Below are positions 22,916 through 35,274 of a stretch of DNA of 64,000 nucleotides, piece after piece. Origin of the DNA: Arbacia lixula. Its lineage: Eukaryota > Echinodermata > Echinoidea > Arbacioida > Arbaciidae. How positions within the stretch are numbered: position 1 is the stretch's first letter; each line of letters starts with the position of its first letter. Made by a program: the position numbers and the translations under genes. The notes below the pieces were generated by a model, which saw nothing but the letters and a program-made list of their open reading frames with translations, did no database searches and had not been told where the DNA came from. The stretch is taken from positions 15,670,035 through 15,734,034 of the forward strand of contig OZ022576.1 of assembly GCA_963669155.1 (NCBI GenBank), read 5' to 3'.

Positions 22916-23558
22916 GTACGCGTCTATCAAACGGAAACTGGAAAACTCGCTTAGCGAGAGGATCTTCGTCAAGGACATGGGAAGGGTGTTCACAAAAGAC
23001 CAGTTCCACCTGATTCCAAGGGGCTACCAACACACCTTTCTGATCCGACATCCCCTTCGAGTTCTCAACTCCTTTCGGAAATCGAGGGCTGAATATATGA
23101 TCAACAACCTCCATCTCGACATCGATATCAACCACTACGACCTCGAATTAGACGACAGCCAGATGACCTCTGGGTTCGCCTTCAAAGAGCTGTACGACAT
23201 CTGGGAGTATGTTCGGGAAACTTCGGATCCAAAACCAATAGTCATTGACGGCGAAGATCTCATGACGAAACCGGCCGAAGTATTACCGAAGTACTGCCGA
23301 GCGGTCGGGATTCCTTACGATGATTCACTTCTGAGCTGGAACAGCTCTACCGATGCGATAAAGTCGTGGAAGGTTCCGTTTCCATCGGGATGTGATCTCG
23401 ACACCAATTTTTCCTGCTATTACGATAGGTCAACAAGGAGTGACAGATTCTACCAGCCATCCTTATTTCCGGCTAAAGATAAATTGACCCCTGACGTAAT
23501 AAGATGTTCCGAGAAGGTCTTAAGGTATTACGAAGAAATGTATCAGACCAGATTATAG
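22916..23558 (+). CDS. Sulfotransferase-like protein copy 2, exon 2 (C-terminal part)
   Basis: Terminal exon supplying residues 98 (last base only) to 311 and a TAG stop at 23556-23558. The acceptor is TTTCAACAG, and the frame continues exactly from exon 1. The 3'-phosphate-binding motif of sulfotransferases is seen at residues 137-151, HTFLIRHPLRVLNSF. The Arg142-Ser150 pair has the eight-residue spacing of the Arg and Ser that bind the 3' phosphate of PAPS in this fold. Basic and aromatic residues near the C-terminus (RSDRFYQPSLFP) would suit the region covering the cofactor. Total length of 311 residues is normal for soluble sulfotransferases. The substrate cannot be predicted. Confidence 0.92.
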
Positions 23559-23741
23559 AAAGGAGGGTGAGAGTTTACTGATTATTCGAATTATCATTGA
23601 ACGATGAAACAGCTATATGAATTAATTGGGAAAGTAGGTAACTTGAGATATTGTGTCGATATTGTCATGCTTGCAAGAGCTTCCTTTTTTTAATGAATCT
23701 ATTGAAATATCAAGTCCTAACCAGTTAATATAAACGCCGAC

Positions 23742-23747
23742 AATAAA
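23742..23747 (+). terminator. Polyadenylation signal AATAAA of sulfotransferase copy 2
   Basis: AATAAA lies 184 bases after the stop codon, followed by a T/TG-rich stretch (ATGTTTCTTG). It is the first canonical hexamer downstream of the stop, so the 3' UTR is probably about 200 bases. Confidence 0.6.
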
Positions 23748-23769
23748 TGTTTCTTGATTAAATCTCCTC

Positions 23770-24390
23770 ACTTAGTCTTCTGGATTATAATCGATGTGTG
23801 TGCTACTTACCAGGGTAGCAAAATTCACAAGCTGGATTCACTATCTTAATTGCAGCATGTGTGTAAACTTTTTTTTTTATTTCTAGAGACACACTGTATA
23901 ACGGAAATAAAGATTTTTTTTCGAGCAATCAACTCATCATTCAATGAATTAAGAACAAGATTGGATAATAGATTGAATTTTACTAAAACTTCAACCATTA
24001 CATTACCAGGCCTTGAAAGCCTCATTGGCTTACCTAACGTCTCCATGTCAATGGCAATGAGAGAATTAAACATAACCTGTATTTAACTTGAACCGATACC
24101 GATTTGCATAGTCATAAGTAGTCCATTCTAGTTAGTTTACTCTGCAGTACGTTATTACGAATTCTAATAAAAAAAAAAACTTTCCTATTAATGTAGCTGA
24201 TAGTAGAACGTATTGGTTAATGCCTGTTTTTCTTGAATACGGATAAATTCAAATATCTTAAATCAAAACTAGATATTAACCGTGTAGGTTAAAGTTGGGA
24301 TAGAAGCGGGTTTTGTCGGCTGAGACCTAGTAATCACTTTTCCTGTTAGTCTGTTTGGTATGTTGGTCTGTTGTTAGTCTGTAACAAAAA
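23770..24390. other. Intergenic stretch, no gene seen
   Basis: AT-rich; the frames on both strands at 23846-24086 have no recognisable domain. Confidence 0.5.
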
Positions 24391-24394
24391 TGTT

Positions 24395-24880
24395 ATTTTT
24401 TGTTTAACTTTCTCTCATTTCTTTATTTCTGCACCATTTCTGCACCATTTCTTTATTTCTGCACCAATCGTATTCGTACTTGGTTCAAATGATCCTTTAG
24501 TAATACCACTTGTTTATTCATGAGGATGATGAGGTCAAAGGTCATCTAGGGGTCAGATGGTCAAATGATATGAAGCCACGTGCGTCATTTGTCTTATAAG
24601 TTTTGGTATAACTTGCTCTTCTGTTTTTAATTTCTGCATCAATTGTGCTCATACTTGGTACAAATGAGCCTTGGGTAATACCACATGTGTGTTGATGAGG
24701 ATGTGGTCAGGGTCACCTAGGGGTCAAACGGTCAAATGATATGGGTCCATGTGCTTCATTTTACTTAAAGTTTTGGTTTAACTTGCTCTCTTTTTTTTAG
24801 TTTTGCGTCAATTGTGCTTATATTTAGTAAAAATGATCTTTGGATAATATCATGAGGATGATGAGATCATTGAGGTTATT
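24395..24880. repeat. ~172-bp tandem repeat, nearly three units, carrying AGGTCA half-sites
   Basis: Units share 'taacttgctct(c/t)tt', 'ttctgca(c/t)caat', 'gt(a/g)ctcatacttggtacaaatga', 'taataccac', 'gaggat', 'ctaggggtca' and 'gtcaaatgatatg'. Unit 1 contains AGGTCAAAGGTCA at 24532-24544, a perfect DR1 nuclear-receptor-type direct repeat. Unit 2 has GGTCAGGGTCA. Past the last unit, at about 24936-24966, lies a GAGACTCGCGGTTCGTGAACC segment, apparently the end of the repeat family. Confidence 0.7.
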
Positions 24881-24989
24881 GAGGCGCATTTTAAATATTT
24901 GAAGAAAAAAAACGCTATTTATTAATTGTGAAATCAGGCGAGACTCGCGGTTCGTGAACCACCTTGTTTAGTTTAAGCATACAAAACAA

Positions 24990-26195
24990 CAAGCTTAATT
25001 TATACCTCATTGATACCTCGTATATACCTCATCAATCCCTCATGAATTATGAATTAAGATCCACCACTATTTTACTCACCTGTCATGATTTATTCTACGA
25101 TTGTAATTTTATACATTTGGTGATACATGATTAGATATGTGACTGCAATTTTGTTTAATGAGTGGAAAATGAACCATAACAAATAAATTCTACAAAACTC
25201 GTGATATGTCCTGCCTACCAATCTCTGTCTCTCTTTTTGTGTGTCTCTGTGTCTCTCTGTCTGTCTCTTTATATTCTTTTTTTCCCTTCATTATCTTCTT
25301 CCCTCTTGCGTTTTTCCCTTCTACTCCCATTCCTCTTCCCTTCCCTGCACATATCGCTTTTCCTTCTTCCCTCACTATTGACTACCGTTTAACATTTTCC
25401 CCATGTTCTATTTACCCCCTGCCCCCTTTCCCTACATGAAATCACACACCTTAACTTCCCTTTTTTAATTTATTGTTCGGACACCATCCCAACATTGCCC
25501 AAGGCAAAGAGAACACAGTTTTATTTCAAACATTTTTCTTGGTGAATTTGAATTCGAAGAAACTTCAATAAAACATCATGGGAGACCAGTTTTATATACG
25601 CAGAGTCGATGCCGAGATCGAGAGGGCAATTCGTGGTAGATGGGGCTGCAAGAAAATCGATGGTGAGATATAGGGTACCGGCTCTGCGGGCAATGATACT
25701 CAATTTGTGATGTAATTGAAGTCAAACACAATTCCCTAAAGAACCTGGGCAGAAGGGTTATTTTCATGGGCAGTTCTTCTCCATCGTATGACAAAGTTTA
25801 CTAGCCTTTTTTTTTAAACAAGCCCGTTGTATTTGGATAGCAAGTGCGCCCCTATTTGACTTCCAAAGAAGAATCATGTCATACGCACCAGGCTAACATT
25901 TACCCTTGTGAATGTGTACACATATGAACGCCAATAAATCCACTCCGGAAAATGTATAAATTACATATGAACAGATTATTTTACATGCACGATTCGGACT
26001 GCACTAATACCTTTTTATTTGTACTGGTCTCTTATGATTTCATCTACAGTTCTTTCGCTAGACCTGCAATTGCTGATGGTGTCAGTGACTAATGAATTAA
26101 TTTAAACCTTATGCATGAGCTTTTGCTGATGTAACAATGTTTTGAAATGCGTAATATGAGCATTCATCTACAGTAGATCTCTTTTGATCTTTTTC
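24990..26195. other. Gene-poor stretch with a pyrimidine-rich patch
   Basis: 25215-25440 is C/T-rich on the plus strand; the rest is unremarkable. The frames on both strands at 25521-25794 carry no domain. Confidence 0.5.
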
Positions 26196-26199
26196 ACTC

Positions 26200-26201
26200 T
26201 C

Positions 26202-26242
<41 letters not shown>
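26200..26242. repeat. C12 then (CT)n microsatellite
   Basis: A run of C followed by uninterrupted CT dinucleotides. Confidence 0.9.
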
Positions 26243-26245
<3 letters not shown>

Positions 26246-26582
26246 ATCACTCTCCTTCTTTATTCTTCAGCAGCAACGGTTGTGTTGACAGGATGACACG
26301 GTCAATCTATCTAGGTCCAAAACCGAGCTCCGAAATGCATACTCCACATTTCTCTGAAAACACCGGTAAAAATACTACTCTCAAGTTAGTGTTGTTACAC
26401 CTTCGTGGTTACCCAATTCATCACCTCTGCTTTAGTATTGGAAGACTTCTTAACACCTAAAAGGCAAAATGCATTACATGTCTTTTCTGTACAATGCAAA
26501 CTAATACAAAGGAAAACACGTGAGCATTTCTCTGAAATCCAACCCGTTAGTTTTCCAGTGGTTTTCTCTTTCTCTCACTTAT

Positions 26583-26586
26583 TTTC

Positions 26587-26644
<58 letters not shown>

Positions 26645-26747
26645 ATTTTCTTCCCTTCTCTGTGTCGGTTTCTTTCTCTCTCGTCACATGTTTCTCACTG
26701 TTTCTCCGCCGCTGTCTTTCTTTATTTCTCTCTCCATATGTATCCCG

Positions 26748-26781
<34 letters not shown>

Positions 26782-26838
26782 ACTCTCTCTCTCTCTCTCT
26801 CTCCCTCCCTCACTCTCCCCCTCTCTCTGTCTGTCTTC
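26583..26838. repeat. Compound (CT)n microsatellite
   Basis: Long CT runs (26592-26636 and 26752-26802) with imperfect pyrimidine-rich DNA between them. The Ser/Leu-rich frames across it are artefacts. Confidence 0.9.
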
Positions 26839-26839
26839 A

Positions 26840-29680
26840 TCCCGTTTTCCCCTCCCTCTTTACATCTTTCGTCTTCTTAACGTCCCATTCACGTTAGTTG
26901 TTACCATAGCTCGAAAATCCATTTACCATGTTTACAGCGTCCTTTATCAAAATAAACCATGGCAAAAGTTGCGTATAGAAAGAATGGCATGATATCAATC
27001 CACGAAAGGAGCATTGTAGACATTTCTCCGAAAGATAAACGTAATTCCTCAGTTACCGTTGTTTTCAATCTGCCTGGTTTGACCATTTTGTCATCTCGGC
27101 ATAAGTGCTGCAGACATCATCCCACCTAAAAGGAGGTTACGTTATCCTTCATCTGCTTGCTCTACAAACAAAGATGAATTAAAGATATCTACTCTCACAT
27201 ACAGGATTTTCTTTTCAGATAGTTTGTGTCAATACTATCCTTATCAACTTTGGATAAATGTCCGAGTGCGACAAAACATTGACGTTAGAGCGACGAGGTT
27301 TTATGCAGTGTATGGCGCTGCCCGCAAAATATTCTCAAGCTCTCAGCAAGACTTTTTGAATAAACTGGTTGAAACAAGAAATCATGCCCTTTCAATTTAC
27401 AAGTTATATACATGATAATGATTTGCATCGGTATAGTAATGAGTGTAGAGACACATTCACTCATGTTTTTTTCTCTATCTATGTACCTGTCATGTTATTT
27501 CTCTTTGCGTACAAAATATAATCTAAATACATGTTGTGTATTTAGATTTATGCAAAATCATAACAAAACAATAGCAGCAAGTTTTTTTTTAGATTTGAAT
27601 GAATTGATATTCGATGCATCGTATAGTCCATTTCATCATAATTTCCTCTTATTTCATTTGAACTTTTAACAGTTCTAAACAACCAATCAACTGACCCAGC
27701 TTAGTCCTAAAACGACTAATGTGTAGATTAGAAGAGGGGTGGGGCAGGGCATGTAACGGGGAGAGGCAGAGGAAGAAAATACAATCATATAGTTCAAAAT
27801 GGCTTCCTACTCTTGTGTGGGAGCCGTCAACAGATCAATTCGTGACATATTTGTCTAGCTAATCGATTGCAGATCGAAACTGTTTATATTTAGGATGGGA
27901 AAAGATCGGTTGCGTCTTCATGAATAGCAAAGGGAAAGTGCGATGGTTGAGAATTCGAGGTAGTTAAACGATGTCGATGTTTTGCAGTGCATTGCCCTTG
28001 GTTCTTGGGGCTCATGTATAATGTAACTTGAAACAGTTATAACCTAAAATACAATCGCAGTTCATGTGAGGGTTGGACTCGTGACGAAAGAAAAATGAAG
28101 AGGACGTTTATGTGCTGAAAATCGCTCGCATCTGCCCTGCAGTAAAAAAAAATAAAATAAAAAAGAGCCACACTACACGCATGTTCACTGAGAAACGGGT
28201 TGTTCCATGGGAGATGGTGGTGACTTGGAGCTTGGAGGACCTTTTATCGACCCGGAGTCCTCATTGCAATCTGGGCCGAGCGAGTCGGGTGTGAGATCGC
28301 TAAAAATCGATACATTATCCGGGGCAAAGTCATACTAGTACTTTTTAATTTGTCGCACCCTATACCATGCCTTCACGCATGCCTGGACTAACTATGCCCG
28401 GCCGCCGCGTCTAGCCTACGTCTCAGGCAGATGTGGACGGAGTTGACAGGTCTTCCTTCGTTGCATGTATATCTTTAATATATACATTTGTGTGTGTGTG
28501 TGTGTTGGTTATAGATCATTATTCCGAAGCTTGCTTATTTAAGGTTTGTCTTATTTCTACTGTCCGTTATTCCTAAGGTTAATCGTCCGAAAATGGAATA
28601 AGAATCGTTAATACAAAAATTCTTTTGATTTTCATTATTTTTTTTCTGTGCCAGATAAAATGGTGCTCTATGAAATTTGCGTGTGTTACTGGAGCAAAAG
28701 GGCACATGTAGCAGAAAAAGAGTAAAACCAAATTATAATCTTTAAGAAAATGTTCGTGGTACATAATGCATTCCAAGAAACAGTTGGTCGTAAACTTTAT
28801 AAATTATTATTCACACTAAATATTACTCTGGGGGATGCTGAGGGGACACAACAAACCAACAAAGACAGGGTAGCCATTCTGCACGAAAACTCTTTTGCAG
28901 GTCATTAAAAATCTTTGTGTAAAAACCACGGGAAATGGAAGAAACTAGTGGATAAGAACTTCCCTCCCAATGATAAAACTGGAAACTGACTTTGAGCGGA
29001 ATTATAGCGATCGCAAGATTTTGAGAAGGTTTTTCAAAAGCTCCCGATCCTTGAAGCCAGTATAGCCTAGAGGCCAGAGAGCGCTGTCCGCAGTGGTCCG
29101 CACCACAGTGCCTGCTGTCCGACGCATCGCGCACTGACAAGGGCAATGCGATTATGATTATAGTCTATGGTTGCTATGTTTTAAATATAAACAAGGATAG
29201 TTTTTCTATTTTCCTGAGACAGTTAATAAAGCTATGGTGGTAAGATTCCATACCCGTTATTGTTAGGGTAAAATGCTGATTTATGATTTCTCCAAATGGG
29301 CTCCCCTGTCTTTAAACCGAGCTTGTGGGGTGCGGATATGAAGAGGAAACGTAGCCTGGTAGGAATAATTAAAAAGGGGAGACCCGACACAAGATTTGCC
29401 TCAAACCAAAAGGAAATTAAAAGGAATCTTAATGATGTTTGACGGAAGAGGAGATGCAATATTGTTTGTCTAGGGGGCTAACGCGGGAACTCAAAAGGTG
29501 CTCTGGGGTCTGTTCATCAAGTTGTAGGTAGAGATAAGAAATATACTTTCGACTTTAGGTGATTGTGCCGTCGATTGTATGGGTATAATTAAAGAAATTA
29601 AAGAGGGGTGCAAAAAGGCCATGTCAGAGAGATCATAATAGTATATTATCAACGAAAATCATCTGTCTTGAAAGTAAAAC
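26840..29680. other. Gene-poor stretch; one dispersed repeat at 28915-29000
   Basis: No gene recognised. A possible acceptor (ttcttttcag at 27210-27219) precedes an open frame to 27415, but no partner exon or domain supports it. 28931-29010 ('aaatggaagaa...ataagaacttcc(c/t)tcccaat...aactggaaac(t/c)gactttga...attatagcgat') is repeated at 34490-34568. Confidence 0.5.
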
Positions 29681-29685
29681 ACATG

Positions 29686-31300
29686 GACGGGGTTGAAAAG
29701 AAGTATTATCACCCCCCCCCCCCCTTCCCAACCCCTGAGAGCTAGAATTATTTTGTCAGTCGACTCGAATTCTATCTTTGTCTGGAAATCCTATACAATA
29801 AATGATGTATAAAGCGAGCTCGCCTCATACATCCTTAGAACAACCAACTAGATTAGCATTTAATTCATCTTAGATGTGACACGTATAGGTATCAGTTTTG
29901 TCCATAGAGATCCTGACATGATTACACATGTAATTGTAGTGCATTAACAAGTGCGTTTTGGTGAGAGGATAGAATGAGAGTACGGTATACATACATAATG
30001 GAGAGGCAGCTCGCAGCACGAGTTGATAAACAGTGTGATGAAAGTTCGTTGTGTATACATCACGTATTCTTTGAGCAATTCCCTCTGAAAGGTAAGAGGT
30101 GGCAGTGGTAAAGACTATTAAAGGGTCCCGTGATCAGCGTTATTCTGCCATGACCACGGTGGGTATCTTCAAGCCACCGCAGACCACACGATCCGATCAG
30201 TCGTACGTGCGACACTGCGACTGTCTGTATAGCAAGATTGGTCATTGGATAGGTGCAAGTAGGTGACGTCATTATTTCCAGTAGTAGGCTCTTATGTCTA
30301 TATAGAATCGTGGCAAATCGCGTCGCTGTCTTATATCGCTGGGACTCCACTTGGACTGATCATGTGGGGTTTCCTCATGACAGCTGATAGCTCGCTATGG
30401 CGCCGTTTAAGATGCTCTAGGGAAATAGCCTTCCATAGCCATGATAACCTTTACATACTAATTTGTACATAGCTTCAAAGTTTATGCATGATAAAACCAT
30501 ACAGATGTTTAGGCTACCATGCACTTTCAATAGCGAAATTAGTTGGACTGTTAGCGCGGTTTAGTGTTACAGTAAATCTACACACGTGGGGAAAACGCTT
30601 TTAACTTACAAGGGATTTAAATTTGAGGAATTATCATGAAATTAGTTCAGTTATACTAATAACAATATATATGACAATAAGACATTTTAAAACGTTTCAT
30701 TGTGTTAATATATAAATAAAATATTGGTCTAGATTAAGATTGAGCCATGCACAACCGCGACCTTAATCTTGCTCCACTATTGCTTTGTATTTTGAATTCA
30801 CACATCAATAACATCAGAGCTTTCTAATTCCACCAATCCGTTTCTGCTTTCTCCTTGGTCTCATTTGGCAATCTGGAAGGATATATCATTTCAATGAATA
30901 AGGGCAATATCTTATTTACATCTAAATTATATCTAAAAGTGGCACCTGACCTCCAATAGAATAAGTGCGTATGTAGATGGGTTACAATTTAGTTGAGTAT
31001 TTTTCCAAAAGCAATTGGCAAATTGAAGGACGGACCTACGGTATTGTCATTAGTAAATACCCTCTCACCTTAATCAATCATTCAGTTGACCTTTTAATGT
31101 GGCATATGCTTTACAATGAATTGAAACTTATTGCAGAAATAGTTGACGTTTATGTAAAATTTGCCGGTGCCCTTCAAATAACATTTTAGTTTACTCGATG
31201 TAAATAGACTCAACATTGACGCTTTCCATTCTATGACTTGTTGATATGCTGATGGACATAGAGACATATGTTTTCAAATGAATTGAAGATTTCCTATGGA
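29686..31300. repeat. Segmental duplication copy B (partner at 21436-22330)
   Basis: 29686-29897 and 31168-31300 match copy A in order and orientation. The intervening 29898-31167 is not in copy A. It is either an insertion here or a deletion there; no target duplication was recognised at its edges. Copy B lacks the LINE tail found in copy A and so preserves the empty site GATATGCTGATGG near 31244-31253. Confidence 0.8.
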
Positions 31301-31327
31301 AAAGAAGTAGAAGTAGTAGTAGTGGTA

Positions 31328-31413
<86 letters not shown>

Positions 31414-31488
31414 CATGCAGTTTGACATATGTTTTCAAATGAATTGAAGATTTCCTATGGAAAAGTAGTAGAAGTAGTAGTAGTGGTA

Positions 31489-31571
<83 letters not shown>

Positions 31572-31667
31572 CATGCAGTAGTAGTAGTAGTAGTAGTAGT
31601 AGGAGTAGGAGGAGGAGGAGGAGGAGGAGGAGGAGGAGGAGGGGAGTAGAAGTAGTAGTTGTAGTGG
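31262..31667. repeat. (TAG)n array within a 162-bp tandem duplication
   Basis: 'gacatatgttttcaaatgaa...tttcctatgg' followed by (TAG)n and 'tcatgcag' occurs twice, at 31262 and 31424. A third (TAG)n/(AGG)n run follows at 31578-31665. The microsatellite and part of its flank were therefore duplicated together. The poly-Tyr, poly-Leu and poly-Thr frames are artefacts. Confidence 0.9.
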
Positions 31668-32440
31668 TGGAAGAAGTGGTATAGTTGTGGTATATCGGTG
31701 TGGAATATTCCCAGCTTTTCCCAAATATATCAACCATAAAAGTTAACATGAGCATGGAATAGCTTGTGTGATATAAAACATGGGTGAATTTTCACATACG
31801 CACTCTACAGACCTCGGAGCTGGACCATTCATTAATTGAAAGGCCATTGAGCTCTTGGGCTACGTTTTGCTGGAGAAATGACCGTTTATTTCCAGTTTTG
31901 GAAGTGGACTATGAACATACATGATATTAGCTAACTAATCACAAATGGGGTCACAACACAAACCACAAAAAAATGGATTCCAAGTGATATATGGTATTGT
32001 ATTTTTATCCCTTACTCGTGTGGGGTAGGTAGATGCATACTAATCGATCAAAGGTTCAGCAACGCGCGTGTTGAAAGCGTTGAGAGAAATCAAGTAGAAG
32101 GCAGAATAGCTTGTTATAGAAATGCATTGTGGGTAAGCTTGTCAAAACTTCTGCACAAAAACCCTGCATGACTGGAGGGTGGAGAAAGGGAACGTGTTTT
32201 TGATAAATGGATGCTTAACGGAGGCGATGAGGGAAAGAGGATGGGCAGATAATATTCATGAGGATTTAGCTCGCACCTGCGGCAAAGATGAAGAACCGCG
32301 TTTCCTATTACAAAACCTGATTTGACTTTATGGAAACGATTTAACGCCCCACCTGGATATCGTGTGAGGTTGTTATTTGCATTATTAGTTTATGTATCTT
32401 TAGCACCGTCATATTCTCCGTGTTTCGTCTTGATTTGTTT
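31668..32440. other. Intergenic stretch, no gene seen
   Basis: No domain, RNA gene or repeat family recognised. Confidence 0.45.
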
Positions 32441-32444
32441 CCTT

Positions 32445-32881
32445 TCTCTTCTTCATTTCTCTTTCGTTCCTTTTCTTTTCCTATTCCTTCCTTTAGTTTC
32501 GTATCTCTCTTTTTCTTTCTCTCTCTCTGTCTCTGTCTCTTTCTCTCTCTCTCTCTCTGTGTCTTCGTATGTTTCTCTCTTTGTCTCTCTGTCTCTCTCT
32601 GTTGCTCTTTCATAATTGTTATTTTCTCATATGCGACGCATTTGAGAAAAGACAAAATATCAATAACTTTATAACAAAACACTTGTTTTCTCCTTCTCTT
32701 TCTCGTATGCAATATTTTGTTCTTTCTATTGGAAATCTCTCTGCTTTATGGTAATAGAAGAGAAAGGAGTAATTACAGCCTGTCAGTGACATCTAAAAAA
32801 TTATACTTGGTCGTTGATTTTTTTTTACAAACCTATAGTAGGCCTAAAACATTATTCATTCTATATATTTCTTCCTCATCA

Positions 32882-32943
<62 letters not shown>

Positions 32944-33453
32944 CTTCATCTTCTTCTTCTATATCTATCTATATTTGTCAACCTCTTTTATAGTAATTAT
33001 ATTTCTGTTTCTTTTCCAGCTCCTTCTCTTTGTATTCAGATCACTAATTTGTTGAATATCAATAATACACTCGGGAAAATCTTTGTTTTTTTTTAACACG
33101 ACATGCTCAAACATTCGAATATTATCCTTTATTGCATTTCCAACCCTTTGCCCATCGAAATTGCATGGCTCTTTGGTTACCATCAGAATACCATGGTGAT
33201 GTTATGTCCCACATCATAATGAACTTGCCTGCAGCCAGACGTATCTCAGACAGACGTCGTCTCGGGTACATTGATTGGCAGGTATCTGCGCGAGAAAGTT
33301 AAATTCTTCTGGCTGTGCCCGCCTAGAGTTACAGGATTGTTGCCGCGAACCAAAATATGTTTGGAGTCACTTGCACATTTCTCAGGAGGACATTTTGGTT
33401 TCCGGAGATTGGTCGCTGTTGAGGGTGTAATATATCTGACTAAAGTGCAGTTC

Positions 33454-33509
<56 letters not shown>

Positions 33510-33530
33510 CTCTCTCTCTATCTCTCTCAT

Positions 33531-33562
<32 letters not shown>

Positions 33563-33585
33563 GCGTGCGCGCTCTCTCTACCTTG

Positions 33586-33620
<35 letters not shown>

Positions 33621-33745
33621 ATCTCACTCTCTCTCTCTCTCTTTCTCTCATCTCACTCTCTCTCTCTCTCTTTCTCTCATCTCACTCTCTCTCACCATCT
33701 CTCTCTCCCTCACACACACACTCTCTCTTTCTCTTTCTCTCTAAA
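32445..33745. repeat. Cluster of pyrimidine microsatellites
   Basis: (CT)n-rich blocks lie at about 32505-32610, 32884-32943 and 33455-33745. The last includes a short tandem of 'ctctctttctctcatctcact' in three copies at about 33605-33690. Between them lie A/T-rich and unassigned sequences (32611-32880, 32945-33450) with no supported gene. Confidence 0.85.
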
Positions 33746-33979
33746 CATCACTCATAAACACACACATACGCGCATTATATTCTCCTGCGGGCACACATCT
33801 ACACATAGACACATACACACTTACGCACACAATCACACACATATGCACACCCACAACTTGTCACAAGCACAAAATGGTAGGTATCTCCTGTATGCGTATG
33901 TGAGAAAAAAACTCACTTCTGCACTTTCTCCCTCATACGTTAAAATTTATGAGCACCGACAGTCCATGAACATGATGAA

Positions 33980-34020
33980 ACGTGTGTGTGTGTGTGTGTA
34001 GGGGGGGGGGGGGGGGGGAG
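33980..34020. repeat. (GT)n followed by a G tract
   Basis: About eight GT dinucleotides, then a long G run interrupted only by the final A. Confidence 0.85.
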
Positions 34021-35270
34021 AGCATCCTATCCCACGTTCTTCATTATACTCCTTTTCATCCATCCGTGCATCTTCTTCGGTCCCATCGCTCTGTCTTCCG
34101 TGTTCGTATTCATAGACATCGCTTTTCCAACTTGTCTCGTGTCTTCCCTGCCTGCCCGGAAATGTGATTCTTGTAATCATGGCAATCATGCGCATGAACA
34201 GAGGAGGGGAATTTAGACTGACGACATTGTTTGACATTGTATAGCAGCCCCTTTGAACCCAATGACGTCACTATTTCCTAATTGATTATTGAAATTATCC
34301 GCTGTGTACTAATGCGTATGTCCTTTACAAACTGAATTACATAGTTGAATGAATAATACGGTATACCGAATAACATACCGTTTCATTCTTTGTGTAGCAG
34401 ACAACCTTATTCTCTATGTGATTTGTGCGCTTCTAGACAAGATGTCCTTTCTGCATGTCAAACTAAACACTTGTTTGTAAAGTCCCCGCAAAATGGAAGA
34501 AGATACTGTATAAGAACTTCCTTCCCAATTATAGAACTGGAAACCGACTTTAACCGAAATTATAGCGATAGTAACGGACGTTAAACAGCAATACAGTGTA
34601 GAAACGTACGTTTCTGATTGAATCCCATTTCAGTGCTAAGATCAATATCTTGCAAATGTTTTACAGAAATTAGGGTAGATCAATATCAAAAGTCATGTTA
34701 TTCTACTTCTTTGGGGTGGTACAGTAGGCCTATACAAATGATGCACACGTTTGAACCGAGTCTGTTACGAATTGTGTGTAGGATGGCAAGATTAGTACAA
34801 ACTAATTTTCATCATTGACCTGTGTAAACAAATACCGATATAAAAACATGCAACGGTCAGGATAACCACTAAAAACAACTAATAATATTAACACGCTTTG
34901 CCAGCAAAGTTTATTAATCATTATTAAAAGCAATGAATTATTATTGATATTTAGACATTAAAAAATGAGAAATGAGGGACACATAAGGACACTTGCAGGC
35001 TCAGCAAAACACAACACGCAAGCTAAGCCATACAATCAAAAGTGCATACGACAACTATAAAAGTTCAATCAAACCATACAGACAGTGTAATCACCCCAGA
35101 ACAAAGGGAAGAGAAAACTACCAGTATAGATCACGCCACTGAACTCAACGCACCACATTAGCATAAACGTCGCACACCCGTCAGCCATATTGCTAAGCCT
35201 GCAAGGCGTTCTTGAAATTAAAAAGAAACAATAAAAATACCGACGAAAAATATTTGTTACTGAAAGACAC
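34021..35270. other. Gene-poor stretch; dispersed repeat at 34490-34568
   Basis: The repeat matches 28931-29010. From about 34880 the sequence may be the 3' UTR of the minus-strand LINE remnant that follows; otherwise nothing is seen. Confidence 0.45.
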
Positions 35271-35274
35271 ATTA

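Noticed and set aside
26405-26992. 195-codon Ser/Leu-rich frame; also 32322-33744
   Set aside because: Produced by (CT)n microsatellites.
27220-27415. Possible exon after TTCTTTTCAG
   Set aside because: No domain, no start or partner exon, and the frame ends in a stop rather than a donor.
31435-31755. Poly-Tyr, poly-Leu and poly-Thr frames
   Set aside because: Translation of (TAG)n arrays.
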